From assembly GCF_028993575.1 (NCBI RefSeq), contig NZ_CP118615.1, positions 1,736,001 through 1,800,000 on the forward strand: a stretch of DNA of 64,000 nucleotides, in the 5' to 3' direction. A program made the translations under genes and the position numbers. The notes beneath the pieces are model-generated. The model worked only from the letters and a program-made list of their open reading frames with translations, searched no databases and was not told the origin of the DNA. Source of the stretch: Micromonospora cathayae. GTDB taxonomy: Bacteria > Actinomycetota > Actinomycetes > Mycobacteriales > Micromonosporaceae. Below are positions 43,389 through 52,413 of this stretch, piece by piece; the first letter of the stretch is position 1, and each line of letters opens with the position of its first letter.

Positions 43389-44647
43389 CCGGCCAGCCCC
43401 GGGCCGGATCCGCCGCCGGCCGTCCGGGCACGGCTGCGCCCGACCTGTCCGCCCGGGTACGCCAGCGCTTCGCGGCCGAGGCCACCCCGGTCACGCCCGC
43501 TGCCGTGGTGTCGGCGGTACGCGCCGAGCCCACCGCCGCCGTCCTCGGCGACACGGTGGTGCTGCGGATGGCCGACCGGGTGCACGACGACCTGGTGGGT
43601 GCCGGTCCGCTCGGTCCGCTCCTGGCCGATCCCGAGGTGACCGACGTACTGGTCAACGGCACCCGGGTCTGGGTCGACCGGGGCGACGGCCTGCGGCAGG
43701 TGGCGGTGCCGGTCGGCACCGTCGACGACGTACGCCGGCTGGCGCAGCGGCTCGCCGCCACCGCCGGCCGCAGGCTCGACGACGGCTCCCCGTACGCCGA
43801 CGCCCGGCTCGCTGACGGCACCCGACTGCACGCCGTCCTGCCCCCGGTGGCGACCGACGGCCCGTACCTGTCGCTGCGGACCTTCCGGCAGCGTCCCTTC
43901 ACCCTCGACGAACTGGTCGACCACGGCACCGTGCCCCGGCCGGTGGCCCCACTGCTCGCCGCCGTCGTGGCGGCCCGGTTGGCGTACCTGGTCACCGGGG
44001 GCACCGGCTCGGGCAAGACCACCCTGCTCAACACGTTGCTGGGGTTGGTGCCGGGCACGGAGCGGATCGTGCTGGTGGAGGACGCCGCCGAGCTGCACCC
44101 GCGGCACCCGCACGTGGTCGGGCTGCAGGCCCGCACCTCCAACGTGGAGGGCTCCGGCGCGGTGGGGCTGAGCGACCTGGTCCGGCAGGCGCTACGGATG
44201 CGACCGGACCGGCTGGTAGTGGGTGAGTGCCGGGGTGGGGAGGTGGTCGGCCTGCTCGCCGCCCTGAACACCGGCCACGACGGCGGAGCGGGCACCCTGC
44301 ACGCCAACGCCCCGTCCGACGTGCCGGCCCGGCTGGAGGCGCTCGGCCTGCTCGGCGGGTTGCCGCGGGCCGCCCTGCACGCCCAGGTGACCGCCGCCCT
44401 TCAGGTGGTGTTCCAGATGCGGCGGGGCCGGCACGGGCGGGTGCTGGAGTCGGTCTCCCTGCTGCTGCCGGACGGGCCGGATCGGCTGGTCAGCGTCGTG
44501 CCTGCCTGGCTGCGGGGACGCGGCCTGGGCCTCGCCGCGCGGGCACTCGGAGCACTGATCCAGCAGCGCGGAGTTCCGGTTCCGCCGATCCTGGCCCAAC
44601 CCTGGCCGGGTGGGGCCTGGTCCGGCTCGGCGGAGACGTCGTCGTGA
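43385..44647 (+). CDS. TadA/CpaF-type secretion ATPase
   Basis: A 420-residue type II/IV secretion ATPase. The N-terminal domain has PLGPLLADPEVTDVLVNG. Walker A is VTGGTGSGKTTLLN (about residues 203-216), followed by the Asp box VLVEDAAELHPRHPH, Walker B MRPDRLVVGECRG and the His box NTGHDGGAGTLHAN. It powers assembly of Flp/Tad pili. It overlaps ssd and tadB by 4 bp each, so the operon is tightly coupled. Confidence 0.93.
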   Translation: MTGQPRAGSAAGRPGTAAPDLSARVRQRFAAEATPVTPAAVVSAVRAEPTAAVLGDTVVLRMADRVHDDLVGAGPLGPLLADPEVTDVLVNGTRVWVDRGDGLRQVAVPVGTVDDVRRLAQRLAATAGRRLDDGSPYADARLADGTRLHAVLPPVATDGPYLSLRTFRQRPFTLDELVDHGTVPRPVAPLLAAVVAARLAYLVTGGTGSGKTTLLNTLLGLVPGTERIVLVEDAAELHPRHPHVVGLQARTSNVEGSGAVGLSDLVRQALRMRPDRLVVGECRGGEVVGLLAALNTGHDGGAGTLHANAPSDVPARLEALGLLGGLPRAALHAQVTAALQVVFQMRRGRHGRVLESVSLLLPDGPDRLVSVVPAWLRGRGLGLAARALGALIQQRGVPVPPILAQPWPGGAWSGSAETSS

Positions 44648-45702
44648 GTGCCTCCGCCTGGCCGGTGGTCCTGCTGGTTCTCGCCGCAGCGGCCGTGATC
44701 GGGTGGCCGACGGGCGGCTCGCGGCCCCGGCACCGCGCGCTCTTTTCCGTGATCGGCCCCACCGGCGGGGGTTCGACCGACAGTCGGGCCGCCCGTCCGG
44801 GGACGCGATTGACGGCGGGGCTGCGGAGCCACGGCCACCTGCCCCGATGGCCGGTCGCCGGGCCGATGCGATCACCGGCCCGGCAGGCACCGGCCGGGCC
44901 GCCCAGCCGCCGCGACCCGACCCGTCCGGCAGCCGGCGGCGGCCCCGCCGCCCCACCACCCGACGGGTGGCCGGGCGACGCCGGCCCGCACCGTGCCGTC
45001 ACCGGCGGGTCCGGCCGGACGGGTCCAGCGGGTCGTCCGGTGACCGGCATCGGCCGGTGGAGGCTGGTGCCCCGCGTCCGTACCGCGCTGGTGACCGGTG
45101 CAGCGGCGGTCGTCGGCGGGGTGGTCGCCGGGCCGGTGGCCGCTCTGGTCGCTGCCGCGTACGTCGCCCTGGGGACGCGGGCCCTGCTGCGCCGACGGGC
45201 CGTCGCGGCGACCGACCAGCTCCGCCGTCGTCAGTTGGACGACCTGGGTGCACTCGCCGCCGACCTGCGAGCGGGTCTGCCGGTCCCGGTGGGCCTTGCC
45301 GGGGAGGAGCACATCGGGGCGGTTTCTGGCGGCACAGGTTCCACCACCGTCGTCCCTCCTTCCCGGCTCGACCGGCTGGCCCGCGCCGCCGCCCGCCTCG
45401 CCGACCGGACCGGCGCGCCCCTGGCGGAGCTGGTGGAGCGGATCGAAGCCGACGCGCGGGCGGTGGACCGGGGGCTGGCCGCCGCGGCCGCCCAGGCTGC
45501 CGGGGCGCGGGCCACCGCCTGGCTGCTCGCCGCCCTGCCGCTCGGCGGCATCGTGCTCGGGTACACCGTCGGTGTCGATCCGGTCGGGGTGCTGCTGCAC
45601 ACCCCGGTCGGCGCGGCCTGCGCGCTGGGAGCCACCGGACTCCAGACCGTCGGACTGCTCTGGGCGGAGCGGCTCGGCGCCCCGCCGCACGGGGTGCGCT
45701 GA
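44644..45702 (+). CDS. TadB-like type II secretion F-domain protein
   Basis: A 352-residue inner-membrane platform protein. One N-terminal helix is followed by about 110 residues of Pro/Arg/Gly-rich low complexity, two helices (about 150-185), then the helical F domain (DDLGALAADLRAGLPVPVGL, VERIEADARAVDRGLAAAAA) and two more C-terminal helices. The long Pro-rich insertion is unusual for TadB. GTG 44644 overlaps the tadA stop (GTGA); it ends in an overlap with tadC. Confidence 0.82.
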   Translation: MSASAWPVVLLVLAAAAVIGWPTGGSRPRHRALFSVIGPTGGGSTDSRAARPGTRLTAGLRSHGHLPRWPVAGPMRSPARQAPAGPPSRRDPTRPAAGGGPAAPPPDGWPGDAGPHRAVTGGSGRTGPAGRPVTGIGRWRLVPRVRTALVTGAAAVVGGVVAGPVAALVAAAYVALGTRALLRRRAVAATDQLRRRQLDDLGALAADLRAGLPVPVGLAGEEHIGAVSGGTGSTTVVPPSRLDRLARAAARLADRTGAPLAELVERIEADARAVDRGLAAAAAQAAGARATAWLLAALPLGGIVLGYTVGVDPVGVLLHTPVGAACALGATGLQTVGLLWAERLGAPPHGVR

Positions 45703-46355
45703 TGGCCGGTCGACCCAGTGCCGCCGGCGGTCACACCGGTGGCGAGCCGCAGACACCGCCCCGACTCGACCGCGTCCGGTTGGCCGCCGTACTGGCCGGG
45801 ATCTCGGTCGTGGTGGTCCTCGGTGGTTGGTCCGGAATGGTCGGCGGGCTGCTGACCGCCACCGCGGCGGACCGGCTGCTCCGGCGGATCGAGTCGCCGG
45901 CCGTCCGGGACCGCCGGCTCGCCGAGGCGGCTGACCTGCCGCTGGCCGCGGACCTGCTGGCAGCGGCGATGCGGGGTGGCGCTCCCGTCGACCGGGCGGT
46001 GACCGCCGTGGCGGAGGCGCTCGGCGGGCCACTCGCCGACCGGCTCGGGCGGGTCGGGCGGACCCTGCACCTCGGCGGTGGTCCGGGCGAGGCGTGGGCG
46101 CACCTCGCGCCCGTCACCGGAGCGGACCGGCTGGTCACCGCTGCGGTCCGCTCCGCCGAGAGCGGTGCCGCGTTGGCCGGAGCCCTTACCCGCCTCGCCG
46201 ACGACCTGCGTACCGACCGGGCCGTCGCCGCCGAGGCGTCCGCCCGCCGGGCCGGCGTCCTGATCGTGCTGCCGTTGGGGCTCTGCTTCCTGCCGGCCTT
46301 CATTCTCGCCGGCCTGGTGCCGGTGATCGTCGCCGTCCTCGGCGACGTGCTCTGA
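45702..46355 (+). CDS. TadC-like type II secretion F-domain protein
   Basis: A 217-residue platform protein with a membrane helix at about 27-60, the F domain (LPLAADLLAAAMRGGAPVDR, SAESGAALAGALTRLADDLR) and a C-terminal hydrophobic helix (about 190-217). Partner of TadB in the pilus assembly platform. ATG 45702 overlaps the tadB stop (TGATG). Confidence 0.85.
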   Translation: MAGRPSAAGGHTGGEPQTPPRLDRVRLAAVLAGISVVVVLGGWSGMVGGLLTATAADRLLRRIESPAVRDRRLAEAADLPLAADLLAAAMRGGAPVDRAVTAVAEALGGPLADRLGRVGRTLHLGGGPGEAWAHLAPVTGADRLVTAAVRSAESGAALAGALTRLADDLRTDRAVAAEASARRAGVLIVLPLGLCFLPAFILAGLVPVIVAVLGDVL

Positions 46356-46383
46356 GGAACGAACCGTCGAGAAAGGAACAGTC

Positions 46384-46551
46384 GTGCGCAAACTGATGGC
46401 CCGCCTGCGCGGGGACGCCGGAATGAACACCGCCGAGTACGCCGTCGGCACCCTCGCCGCCGTCGCCTTCGCCGGCATTCTGCTGAAGGTGCTGACCAGC
46501 GGCAACGTGCAGTCCGCGCTGACTGCGGTGATCGACCGGGCGCTCAAGTGA
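46384..46551 (+). CDS. DUF4244 protein (Flp pilin-like)
   Basis: A 55-residue protein: a short basic start (MRKLMARLRGDAGMNTAEYA) followed by one hydrophobic helix (AVGTLAAVAFAGILLKVLTS). G/M-N-T-A-E-Y is close to the prepilin site G-xTxEY. It is the likely major pilin of this Tad-type system in actinomycetes. AAAGGA 6 nt before GTG 46384. Its stop overlaps the TadE start. Confidence 0.85.
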   Translation: MRKLMARLRGDAGMNTAEYAVGTLAAVAFAGILLKVLTSGNVQSALTAVIDRALK

Positions 46552-46970
46552 CCGCGCGCCGGCCGGCTGACCGCCCCTGCGGTTCCGCCACGTCCCGCAA
46601 CGGTCGACGCGGCTGCCGGCCGGGCGGCGACCAGGGTTCCTTCACGGCCGAGTTGGCGGCCGGCCTGCCGGCGCTGATGCTGCTTCTTCTGACCGGGCTG
46701 ACCGCGGTGAACGCTGCGACCACGAAAGCCGCCTGTCTGGACACCGCCCGGGAGGCGGCGCTCGCCGCCTCCCGGGGCCGGTCCGGCACCGAGGCCGGAG
46801 CCGGTAGCGCCCCGGACGGAGCCGACATCGCGATCCGGGTCGGTGGGGACCGGGTCACCGTGACGGTGCGGGCACCCGTACGGGCACTGGGCGCGCACCT
46901 ACCCCGGCTCACGGTGACAGCCACGGCGGTCGCCGCCGTCGAGCCCGGCATCCCGTATCCGGTGGAGTGA
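46548..46970 (+). CDS. TadE-like pseudopilin
   Basis: A 140-residue protein with GDQGSFTAELAAGLPALMLL: the prepilin-type site G-SFTAE before a hydrophobic helix (about residues 36-55), then an external domain. This is the actinobacterial TadE pattern (Rv3655c type). GTG 46548 overlaps the DUF4244 stop (GTGA). Confidence 0.85.
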   Translation: MTARRPADRPCGSATSRNGRRGCRPGGDQGSFTAELAAGLPALMLLLLTGLTAVNAATTKAACLDTAREAALAASRGRSGTEAGAGSAPDGADIAIRVGGDRVTVTVRAPVRALGAHLPRLTVTATAVAAVEPGIPYPVE

Positions 46971-46987
46971 AAGGAGGGATGTGGTCC

Positions 46988-47371
46988 GTGGGCAGGGCAG
47001 GAGTTGGTGCCGTACTGGTGCCGGACGGCCGGGACCAGGGTGGGGCGAGTGTGTTGCTGCTCGCGGTCGGTCTGGTGCTGCTGCTGACCGGGGTGTTCGG
47101 TGCGGTGGTCGGCGCGGCCCGCACCGCCCGGCAGCAGGCCCGGATGGCGGCCGACTTCGCTGCCCTGGCCGGCGCGGCCCTCGGTGTCCGGGGTGAGGAG
47201 GCCGCCTGTCGCCGGGCCGCCGACTTCGCCAACGCCAACCGGGCGAGGCTGACCCGATGTCAGCTGGAAGGGCTGGACCTGCTGGTCACGACCGAGGTGA
47301 CGGTCGAGTTGGCCCCCGGGCTGACCCGCCGGGCCAGCATCACCTCACGCGCCGGCCCGACCCGCGGCTGA
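46988..47371 (+). CDS. TadG/Rv3654c-like protein
   Basis: A 127-residue protein with DQGGASVLLLAVGLVLLLTG: a cleavage-like G-GAS site before a hydrophobic helix, followed by RQQARMAADFAALAGAALG, the conserved stretch of the Rv3654c/TadG-like helicase-neighbour family. It ends the tad operon. AAGGAGGG lies 9 nt before GTG 46988, which I prefer to GTG 46967 that leaves no ribosome site. Confidence 0.8.
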   Translation: MGRAGVGAVLVPDGRDQGGASVLLLAVGLVLLLTGVFGAVVGAARTARQQARMAADFAALAGAALGVRGEEAACRRAADFANANRARLTRCQLEGLDLLVTTEVTVELAPGLTRRASITSRAGPTRG

Positions 47372-47418
47372 CCCACGTCATGTCGGGGCGGGGCGGGGCG
47401 GCGGTAGGGCCGGCTGGT

Positions 47419-47997
47419 TCAGCGGCCCTGGAGGGCGTCCAACCCGATCGCCATCGCGATCACCAGGCGACGGTCGATGCCCGGGTGCGCCACGTCGACG
47501 GTGTACCGGTCGCGCAGACCCCACTGCTTCACCACTGAGAAGACCGGCTGCCCCTGGGCGACGAAGTCGAAGTGGTACGGCAACCAGGACAGCGAGTCGA
47601 CGAACCGGCGCAGCACCGCCACCGGCATACTCCGCTCCTGGCCGGTGACCGGTGGCAGGCCGGGCTGCTCGACGTGCCAGGTCGAGCGCAGCAGCGACTG
47701 GGCGAAGTCCTTCCGGAACAGCCCGATCGGGTTGCCGGTGGGGTCGGTGACGTCGTACGTGGCCCCGATGTCGAGCCGCTGTCGGGCCTTGAAGCCGAGC
47801 AGCGGGTACTGCTTGCTGTCGTCGGTGTAGATGGTCACCTGCTCCTTGAAGGCCAGCCGCTTCTGCTGAGCGAAGGCGAGCAGCCCACCCTCGGAGCCGT
47901 CCGGGGCGACCGCGTGCACCTCGTACTGATTGACCATCATCCGGATGCGCTGCCGGACATGGAACCGCTGCTGACCCTGGAGCTGCTCAAGCTGCAT
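47419..47997 (-). CDS. LURP-one-related (phospholipid scramblase-like fold) protein
   Basis: A 192-residue soluble protein beginning MQLEQLQGQQRFHVRQRIRM. MVNQYEV, FAQQKRLAFKEQVTIYTDD, LLGFKARQRLDIGATYDVTD and GNPIGLFRKDFAQSLLRSTW follow, which is the LURP-one/Tubby-like barrel order. Function in bacteria unknown. GGAGG 7 nt before ATG 47997; longer frame upstream is Pro-rich noncoding repeat. Convergent with the tad operon. Confidence 0.8.
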   Translation of the reverse strand: MQLEQLQGQQRFHVRQRIRMMVNQYEVHAVAPDGSEGGLLAFAQQKRLAFKEQVTIYTDDSKQYPLLGFKARQRLDIGATYDVTDPTGNPIGLFRKDFAQSLLRSTWHVEQPGLPPVTGQERSMPVAVLRRFVDSLSWLPYHFDFVAQGQPVFSVVKQWGLRDRYTVDVAHPGIDRRLVIAMAIGLDALQGR

Positions 47998-48199
47998 GAG
48001 AGTTCCTCCCCATTTCTGGGCCCGACTCTCGCACAGCTTCCGGCCGACCGCTGGACCAGACCTGGCCGACGGCGGGGTGGAGGTCCGGCGCGGGGAGAAA
48101 TCGGGCCCGATGGTGGGCCGAGGTCCGGCTTTGAGTGAGCGCCGGGCGACAGCAGGGTGAGATCCGGGCGACGTGGGGTGAAGTTCGACGCTGGGTCGG

Positions 48200-48490
48200 A
48201 TCCGGGGGTGAGATCCGGGCCGCTGCGGGTAGGGCCGGAGCGTCGGGGAGCGCCGGCGTGGCCGGGCGGTTGCCGGAGCGTTGGGGGGCGTCGGGGTGGC
48301 CGGGTGAGGGCCGGCGCGGTAAGGGAGAGCCGGCATGGCCGGGCGGTGGCCGGAGCGCCGGGGAGAGTCGGCGTGGCGGGGTCGGGGTCCGGAGCCCTCG
48401 GGAGCGCTGCGGGGGCCGGGTAGGGGCCGGCGCGGTGAGGGGAGAGCCGGCATGGCCCGGCTGGTGGCGGCCGACCGGGCGAGAGTCGGC
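48200..48490. repeat. GC-rich imperfect repeats of about 40 bp
   Basis: About 530 bp between 47998 and 48527 have no gene. GGGAGAGCCGGCATGGCC-like units start near 48246, 48286, 48325, 48362 and 48444, period about 40 bp (the last gap is two periods). Same character as the other intergenic GC-rich repeats of this window. Confidence 0.6.
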
Positions 48491-48527
48491 CGCCACCGGG
48501 GAGCATGCGCGGGGCAGGGTGCGCGGG

Positions 48528-48734
48528 TCAGCGGGCACCGTCTACCGTCGCGCGCAGTACCCAGGCGTTGAGGACCTGGTGGATGGCGCGGAGCCGCTCG
48601 TTGATCTGGTCCAGCCGTTCGGCCTGGGCGAGCTGGGCCAGGGCCGCGCCGAGGGCGATCTGCTGGTCACGGGTCAGGTTTTCCTGGTCGATGGTGTAGA
48701 GCAGGTCGACGGTCTCGGTGATGGTGTCGGCCAC
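48528..48734 (-). CDS. Small conserved protein, unknown (68 residues)
   Basis: GTG 48734 with GAGGAG 5 nt upstream; the product starts MADTITETVDLLYTIDQENL and is a predicted amphipathic helical protein with LAQLAQAERLDQINERLRAI. Codon use is normal. Same strand as the helicase gene, 61 bp behind it. No family recognised. Confidence 0.7.
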   Translation of the reverse strand: MADTITETVDLLYTIDQENLTRDQQIALGAALAQLAQAERLDQINERLRAIHQVLNAWVLRATVDGAR

Positions 48735-48795
48735 AACTCCTCCTCGGGGGGGCATGGAAGCGCTCCCAAGCCACCATGCCCCGAAAGGACCTGAT

Positions 48796-51357
48796 CTATG
48801 CGTGCGTCTCGCCTGGCAGACTCGCCAGGACCACGTCGAGGACCTGGACGGCGGCCGACTTGTCCAGCGGATTGTTGCCGTTTCCGCACTTCGGGGACTG
48901 TACGCAGGACGGGCAGCCGGTCTCACAACCGCACTCGGCGATCGCTTCCCGGGTGGCCCGCAGCCACGCCGCCGCCGTCCGGTACGCCCGCTCGGCGAAC
49001 CCCGCCCCGCCCGGATGTCCGTCGTAGACGAAGACGGTCGGGGCCCCGGTGTCCGGGTGCAGCGCGGTGGACAGCCCGCCGATGTCCCACCGGTCACAGG
49101 TCGCCATCAACGGCAGCAACCCGATCGCGGCATGTTCGGCGGCGTGCAGCGCACCGGGCACGTCGGGTGGCTCCACCCCGGCCGCCGCCAGCGTCTCCGG
49201 CGTGAGGGTGAACCAGACCGCGACGGTACGCAGTTCCCGGGCCGGCAGGTCCAGCGGCCGGGTGTCGATCACCTCACCGGACGCGATGCGCCGCCGCTGG
49301 TACGAGACCACCTGGTTGGTCACGTCCACCTCACCGAGGAACAACTGCACCGGCCCGGCGTCGACCCGGGACCGCACCGACACCACCGACAGCGCGGTGA
49401 CGTCCCGGGCATGCGTGGACCAGTCCGGCTCCTCGGCGTGCACCAGCGCGCACCCGTCGGCCAGGTCCAGTTCGTCCACCACGTACGACACGCCCTGGTG
49501 CAGGTAGACCGCGCCGGGGTGGACCAGCACGTGCGACGAACCGCCGTCGACGGTACCGAGCAACCGTCCGGTGGCCGCCTCGACCACGCAGACCGGTGCG
49601 CCCCCCTCGCCGCGCAGGTCCACCTCGGGACGTTCCCGGTGCCGCCAGTACCAGCCGGTCGGCCGCTGTCGCAGCGCCTGCGCCGCGACCAGCGCGTCCA
49701 CCGCTTCCTTCGCCCCGTCGCCGAAGAGTTCCAGGTCGGCCGGGGTCAGCGGGGACTCGACCGCCGCGCAGGCCAACTGCGGTGCCAGCACGTACGGGTT
49801 GGCCGGGTCGAGCACCGTCGCCTCCACCGGCGCGCCGAACAGCGCCTCCGGGTGGTGCACCAGGTAGGTGTCGAGCGGGTCGTCCCGGGCCACCAGTACG
49901 GCCAGCGCCTCGTCGCCGGAGCGCCCCGCCCGCCCGGCCTGCTGCCACAGCGACGCCCGGGTGCCCGGGTACCCGCAGATCAGCACCGCGTCCAGGCCGA
50001 CCAGGTCGACCCCCAGTTCCAATGCGTTGGTGGAGGCCAGCCCGAGCAGCTCGCCGTCGAGCAGGGCCCGTTCCAGCTCGCGCCGCTCCTCGCGCAGATA
50101 GCCGGCCCGGTACGCGGCCACCCGGGCCCCGAGGCCGGGCACCGCCTCGTCGAGGGCCCGCCGTGCGTTGGCCGCCACCACCTCGGCACCGCGCCGGGAC
50201 CGGACGAACGCGAGCGTGCTTACCCCCTCGATGACGGTGTCGGCGAGCAGGTCCGCCGTCTCGCGCAGCGCCGACCGGCGGACCGGCGTCAGATCCTCCG
50301 GCCCGTCGGCGGTGGCCGGCTGCATCGGGGGTTCCCAGAGGGCGAAGGTCACCCCGCCGCGCGGCGAGGTGTCCTCGGTGACGGCGGCGACCGGTAGGCC
50401 GGTGAGCCGCCCGGCGGCCGTCGCCGGATCCCCGGACGTGGCCGAGGCCAGCACGAACGTCGGGCCGGTCGAGCCGGCGGGCGGAGCCCCCGACCGGAGG
50501 GCGGGTCCGGCGTCCCGGTCCACCAGCCCACCGGCCGGGCCGGCGACGGCGGGGCTGCCGGACGGGCCGGCGAGGGTGGGGCCGGACGAGCGTGCCAGGG
50601 TGGCACCCGGCGAACCGGTGGTACCCGACGGGCCGGCGAACACCGGACCGGGCGGGCCGACGGGCATGGAGGTACGGCTCGGCCGTCCGCTCAGCCTGCG
50701 GAGCCGGCGCAGCACGTGCGCCACGTGCGAGCCGAAGACGCCCCGGTAGGTGTGGCACTCGTCGACGATCACGTACGTCAGCCGGCGCAGGAAACCGGAC
50801 CAGTGCGCGTGCCCGGGGAGGATGCCGTGGTGCAACATGTCCGGGTTGGTCAGCACGAACCGGGCGTGCCGGCGGATCCACTCCCGTTCGGCGCGCGGGG
50901 TGTCCCCGTCGTAGGTGGCCGGGCGTACCCCGTCCAGCTCAAGCCCGGCGACGGCGCGGAACTGGTCGGCGGCGAGCGCCTTGGTCGGGGCGAGGTAGAG
51001 CACGGTGGCCCGGGGGTCGGCGAGCAGGGTGGCCAGCGCGGGAAGCTGGTACGCCAGGGACTTGCCGGAGGCGGTGCCGGTGGCGACCACCACGTGCTGC
51101 CGGTCGTACGCGAGGCTGGCCGCCTCGGCCTGGTGCCGCCACGGCGCGACCACCCCGCGTCGGGCGAACGCCGCGCGCAGTTCCGCCGGGGCCCAGTCCG
51201 GCCACGGCACCGGTACGCCGGGCCGGGCCGGTACCCGTTCGACGTGGGTGACCGGGTCGGCGGCGGTCCGGGCGCGGAGCCGGCGCAGCAGCTCCTCCGG
51301 GGTGCGGCCGGGACCGGAACCGGTCGACACGGTGGCTGCGGAGGTCACGTCCTGCAC
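48796..51357 (-). CDS. DEAD/DEAH helicase with DUF1998 domain (MrfA/Hrq1-like)
   Basis: An 853-residue superfamily 2 helicase. Walker A/motif I is VVATGTASGKSLAYQLP (about residues 90-106), motif II is VIVDECHTY (DECH), motif III TFVLASATSGD, and the C-terminal helicase lobe has GRAGRSGDEALAVLVARDDP. The last 80 residues carry four Cys (CGCETGCPSCVQSPKCG) of the DUF1998/MrfB-binding type zinc domain. Such enzymes (B. subtilis MrfA, yeast Hrq1) repair DNA crosslinks and alkylation. An unusual GPSG-rich low-complexity insert lies at about residues 230-300. Divergent from bldG, as in Streptomyces. Start codon GTG 51357 lacks a ribosome site. Confidence 0.9.
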   Translation of the reverse strand: MQDVTSAATVSTGSGPGRTPEELLRRLRARTAADPVTHVERVPARPGVPVPWPDWAPAELRAAFARRGVVAPWRHQAEAASLAYDRQHVVVATGTASGKSLAYQLPALATLLADPRATVLYLAPTKALAADQFRAVAGLELDGVRPATYDGDTPRAEREWIRRHARFVLTNPDMLHHGILPGHAHWSGFLRRLTYVIVDECHTYRGVFGSHVAHVLRRLRRLSGRPSRTSMPVGPPGPVFAGPSGTTGSPGATLARSSGPTLAGPSGSPAVAGPAGGLVDRDAGPALRSGAPPAGSTGPTFVLASATSGDPATAAGRLTGLPVAAVTEDTSPRGGVTFALWEPPMQPATADGPEDLTPVRRSALRETADLLADTVIEGVSTLAFVRSRRGAEVVAANARRALDEAVPGLGARVAAYRAGYLREERRELERALLDGELLGLASTNALELGVDLVGLDAVLICGYPGTRASLWQQAGRAGRSGDEALAVLVARDDPLDTYLVHHPEALFGAPVEATVLDPANPYVLAPQLACAAVESPLTPADLELFGDGAKEAVDALVAAQALRQRPTGWYWRHRERPEVDLRGEGGAPVCVVEAATGRLLGTVDGGSSHVLVHPGAVYLHQGVSYVVDELDLADGCALVHAEEPDWSTHARDVTALSVVSVRSRVDAGPVQLFLGEVDVTNQVVSYQRRRIASGEVIDTRPLDLPARELRTVAVWFTLTPETLAAAGVEPPDVPGALHAAEHAAIGLLPLMATCDRWDIGGLSTALHPDTGAPTVFVYDGHPGGAGFAERAYRTAAAWLRATREAIAECGCETGCPSCVQSPKCGNGNNPLDKSAAVQVLDVVLASLPGETHA

Positions 51358-51490
51358 TCTCGCACTGGGGTACCGGAGTCCGCACGCCCGGGGCTGGGTA
51401 GGAGGAGCCCGACGCCGGTGACCTGATCGGGTCGGCGGCGGAGATGGTTAGATGCCCAGGAGAGTTCAGGGCTCTTGCGAGGGAGGACCG

Positions 51491-51847
51491 ATGGAGCTGT
51501 CGCTGGCGACCCGCACCGTGGGGGAGCACACGGTGCTCGAGGTCGGCGGTGAGGTCGACGTCTACACCGCCCCCCGCCTGCGTGAACGGCTCATCGAGCT
51601 GATCGACGGTGGGGCCCGCCGGGTGGTGGTCGACCTGGGTCGGGTGGACTTCCTCGACTCGACCGGTCTCGGCGTGCTGGTCGGCGCGTTGAAGCGGCTG
51701 CGGTCGGCCGGTGGCACCTTCGCGCTGGTCTGTGACAAGGAGCCGCTGCTCAAGATCTTCCGGATCACCGCGCTGGACCAGGTCTTCCCGCTGCATCCCA
51801 CGGTCGACGCGGCGGTCGCCGCCGACCCGTCAACCCCGGGCGCGTGA
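51491..51847 (+). CDS. bldG: Anti-sigma factor antagonist BldG (STAS domain)
   Basis: A 118-residue STAS protein. [15 protein letters not shown] and [20 protein letters not shown] contain the phosphorylated Ser57 (DSTG) known from Streptomyces BldG. It binds and is phosphorylated by partner anti-sigma kinases, controlling development and stress responses. GGGAGG precedes ATG 51491. The next gene overlaps its stop, and the DUF1998 helicase is divergent upstream; both match the bldG locus of Streptomyces. Confidence 0.92.
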   Translation: MELSLATRTVGEHTVLEVGGEVDVYTAPRLRERLIELIDGGARRVVVDLGRVDFLDSTGLGVLVGALKRLRSAGGTFALVCDKEPLLKIFRITALDQVFPLHPTVDAAVAADPSTPGA

Positions 51848-52281
51848 TGGCGACGGTCCGGCTCTCCTTCTCGCCCGCCCCGGTCCACGTCCGCACCGCC
51901 CGACTGGTGGGGGTGGCGGTCGCCCGACGGGCCGGGGTCCGCGAGGATCTGCTGGACGAGGTGCGCCTCGCCATCGGTGAGGCGTGCACCCGGGCGGTCG
52001 CCCTGCACCGGCAGTACGGGGTGTCCGACCCGGTGCTGGTCGAGATGTCGGACTCCGGGGCGTACGCGGTGCGGGTGGTGGACCGGGCCCCGATCGAGGC
52101 GGGGATCGGCCTGGCCGCGCTGGACGCGGACCAGTTGGCGAACGAGTCGTTGACCGACGAGGCGCTCACCACCGGGGTGGGCTTCGCGCTGCTCGCCGGG
52201 TTCGTGGAGGACCTTCAGGTGCGCCCGGTGGACGAGGGCATCGGCACCGAGGTACGGATGGTCTGGCCCGTCGGCCGCTGA
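51847..52281 (+). CDS. apgA: Anti-sigma regulatory factor (ApgA-like GHKL protein)
   Basis: A 144-residue RsbW/SpoIIAB-type protein starting [20 protein letters not shown]. The expected N-box is LAIGEACTRAVALH: Asn is replaced by Arg (EACTNAV in SpoIIAB), and the C-terminal G-box GVGFALLAGFV is partial. Kinase activity is therefore doubtful; it may only bind. ATG 51847 overlaps the bldG stop, so the pair is co-translated, as with ApgA in Streptomyces. Confidence 0.85.
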   Translation: MATVRLSFSPAPVHVRTARLVGVAVARRAGVREDLLDEVRLAIGEACTRAVALHRQYGVSDPVLVEMSDSGAYAVRVVDRAPIEAGIGLAALDADQLANESLTDEALTTGVGFALLAGFVEDLQVRPVDEGIGTEVRMVWPVGR

Positions 52282-52379
52282 CCTGCGGGCCGGGCAGGCG
52301 CACCGGGTCCCCGGACCCGGACCACGTGCCGTCGGCCGCTGACCTGCGCGTAGGACACCAGAACCGCGAAGAACACCGA

Positions 52380-52413
52380 GAACAGGCCGTACCCGCACGG
52401 GTACGGCCTGTTC
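52380..52413 (+). terminator. Terminator of the bldG operon
   Basis: A perfect 15-bp stem GAACAGGCCGTACCC/complement with loop GCAC, 99 bp past the apgA stop. No U-tract follows directly; AT-rich sequence starts 15 bp later. Confidence 0.75.
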
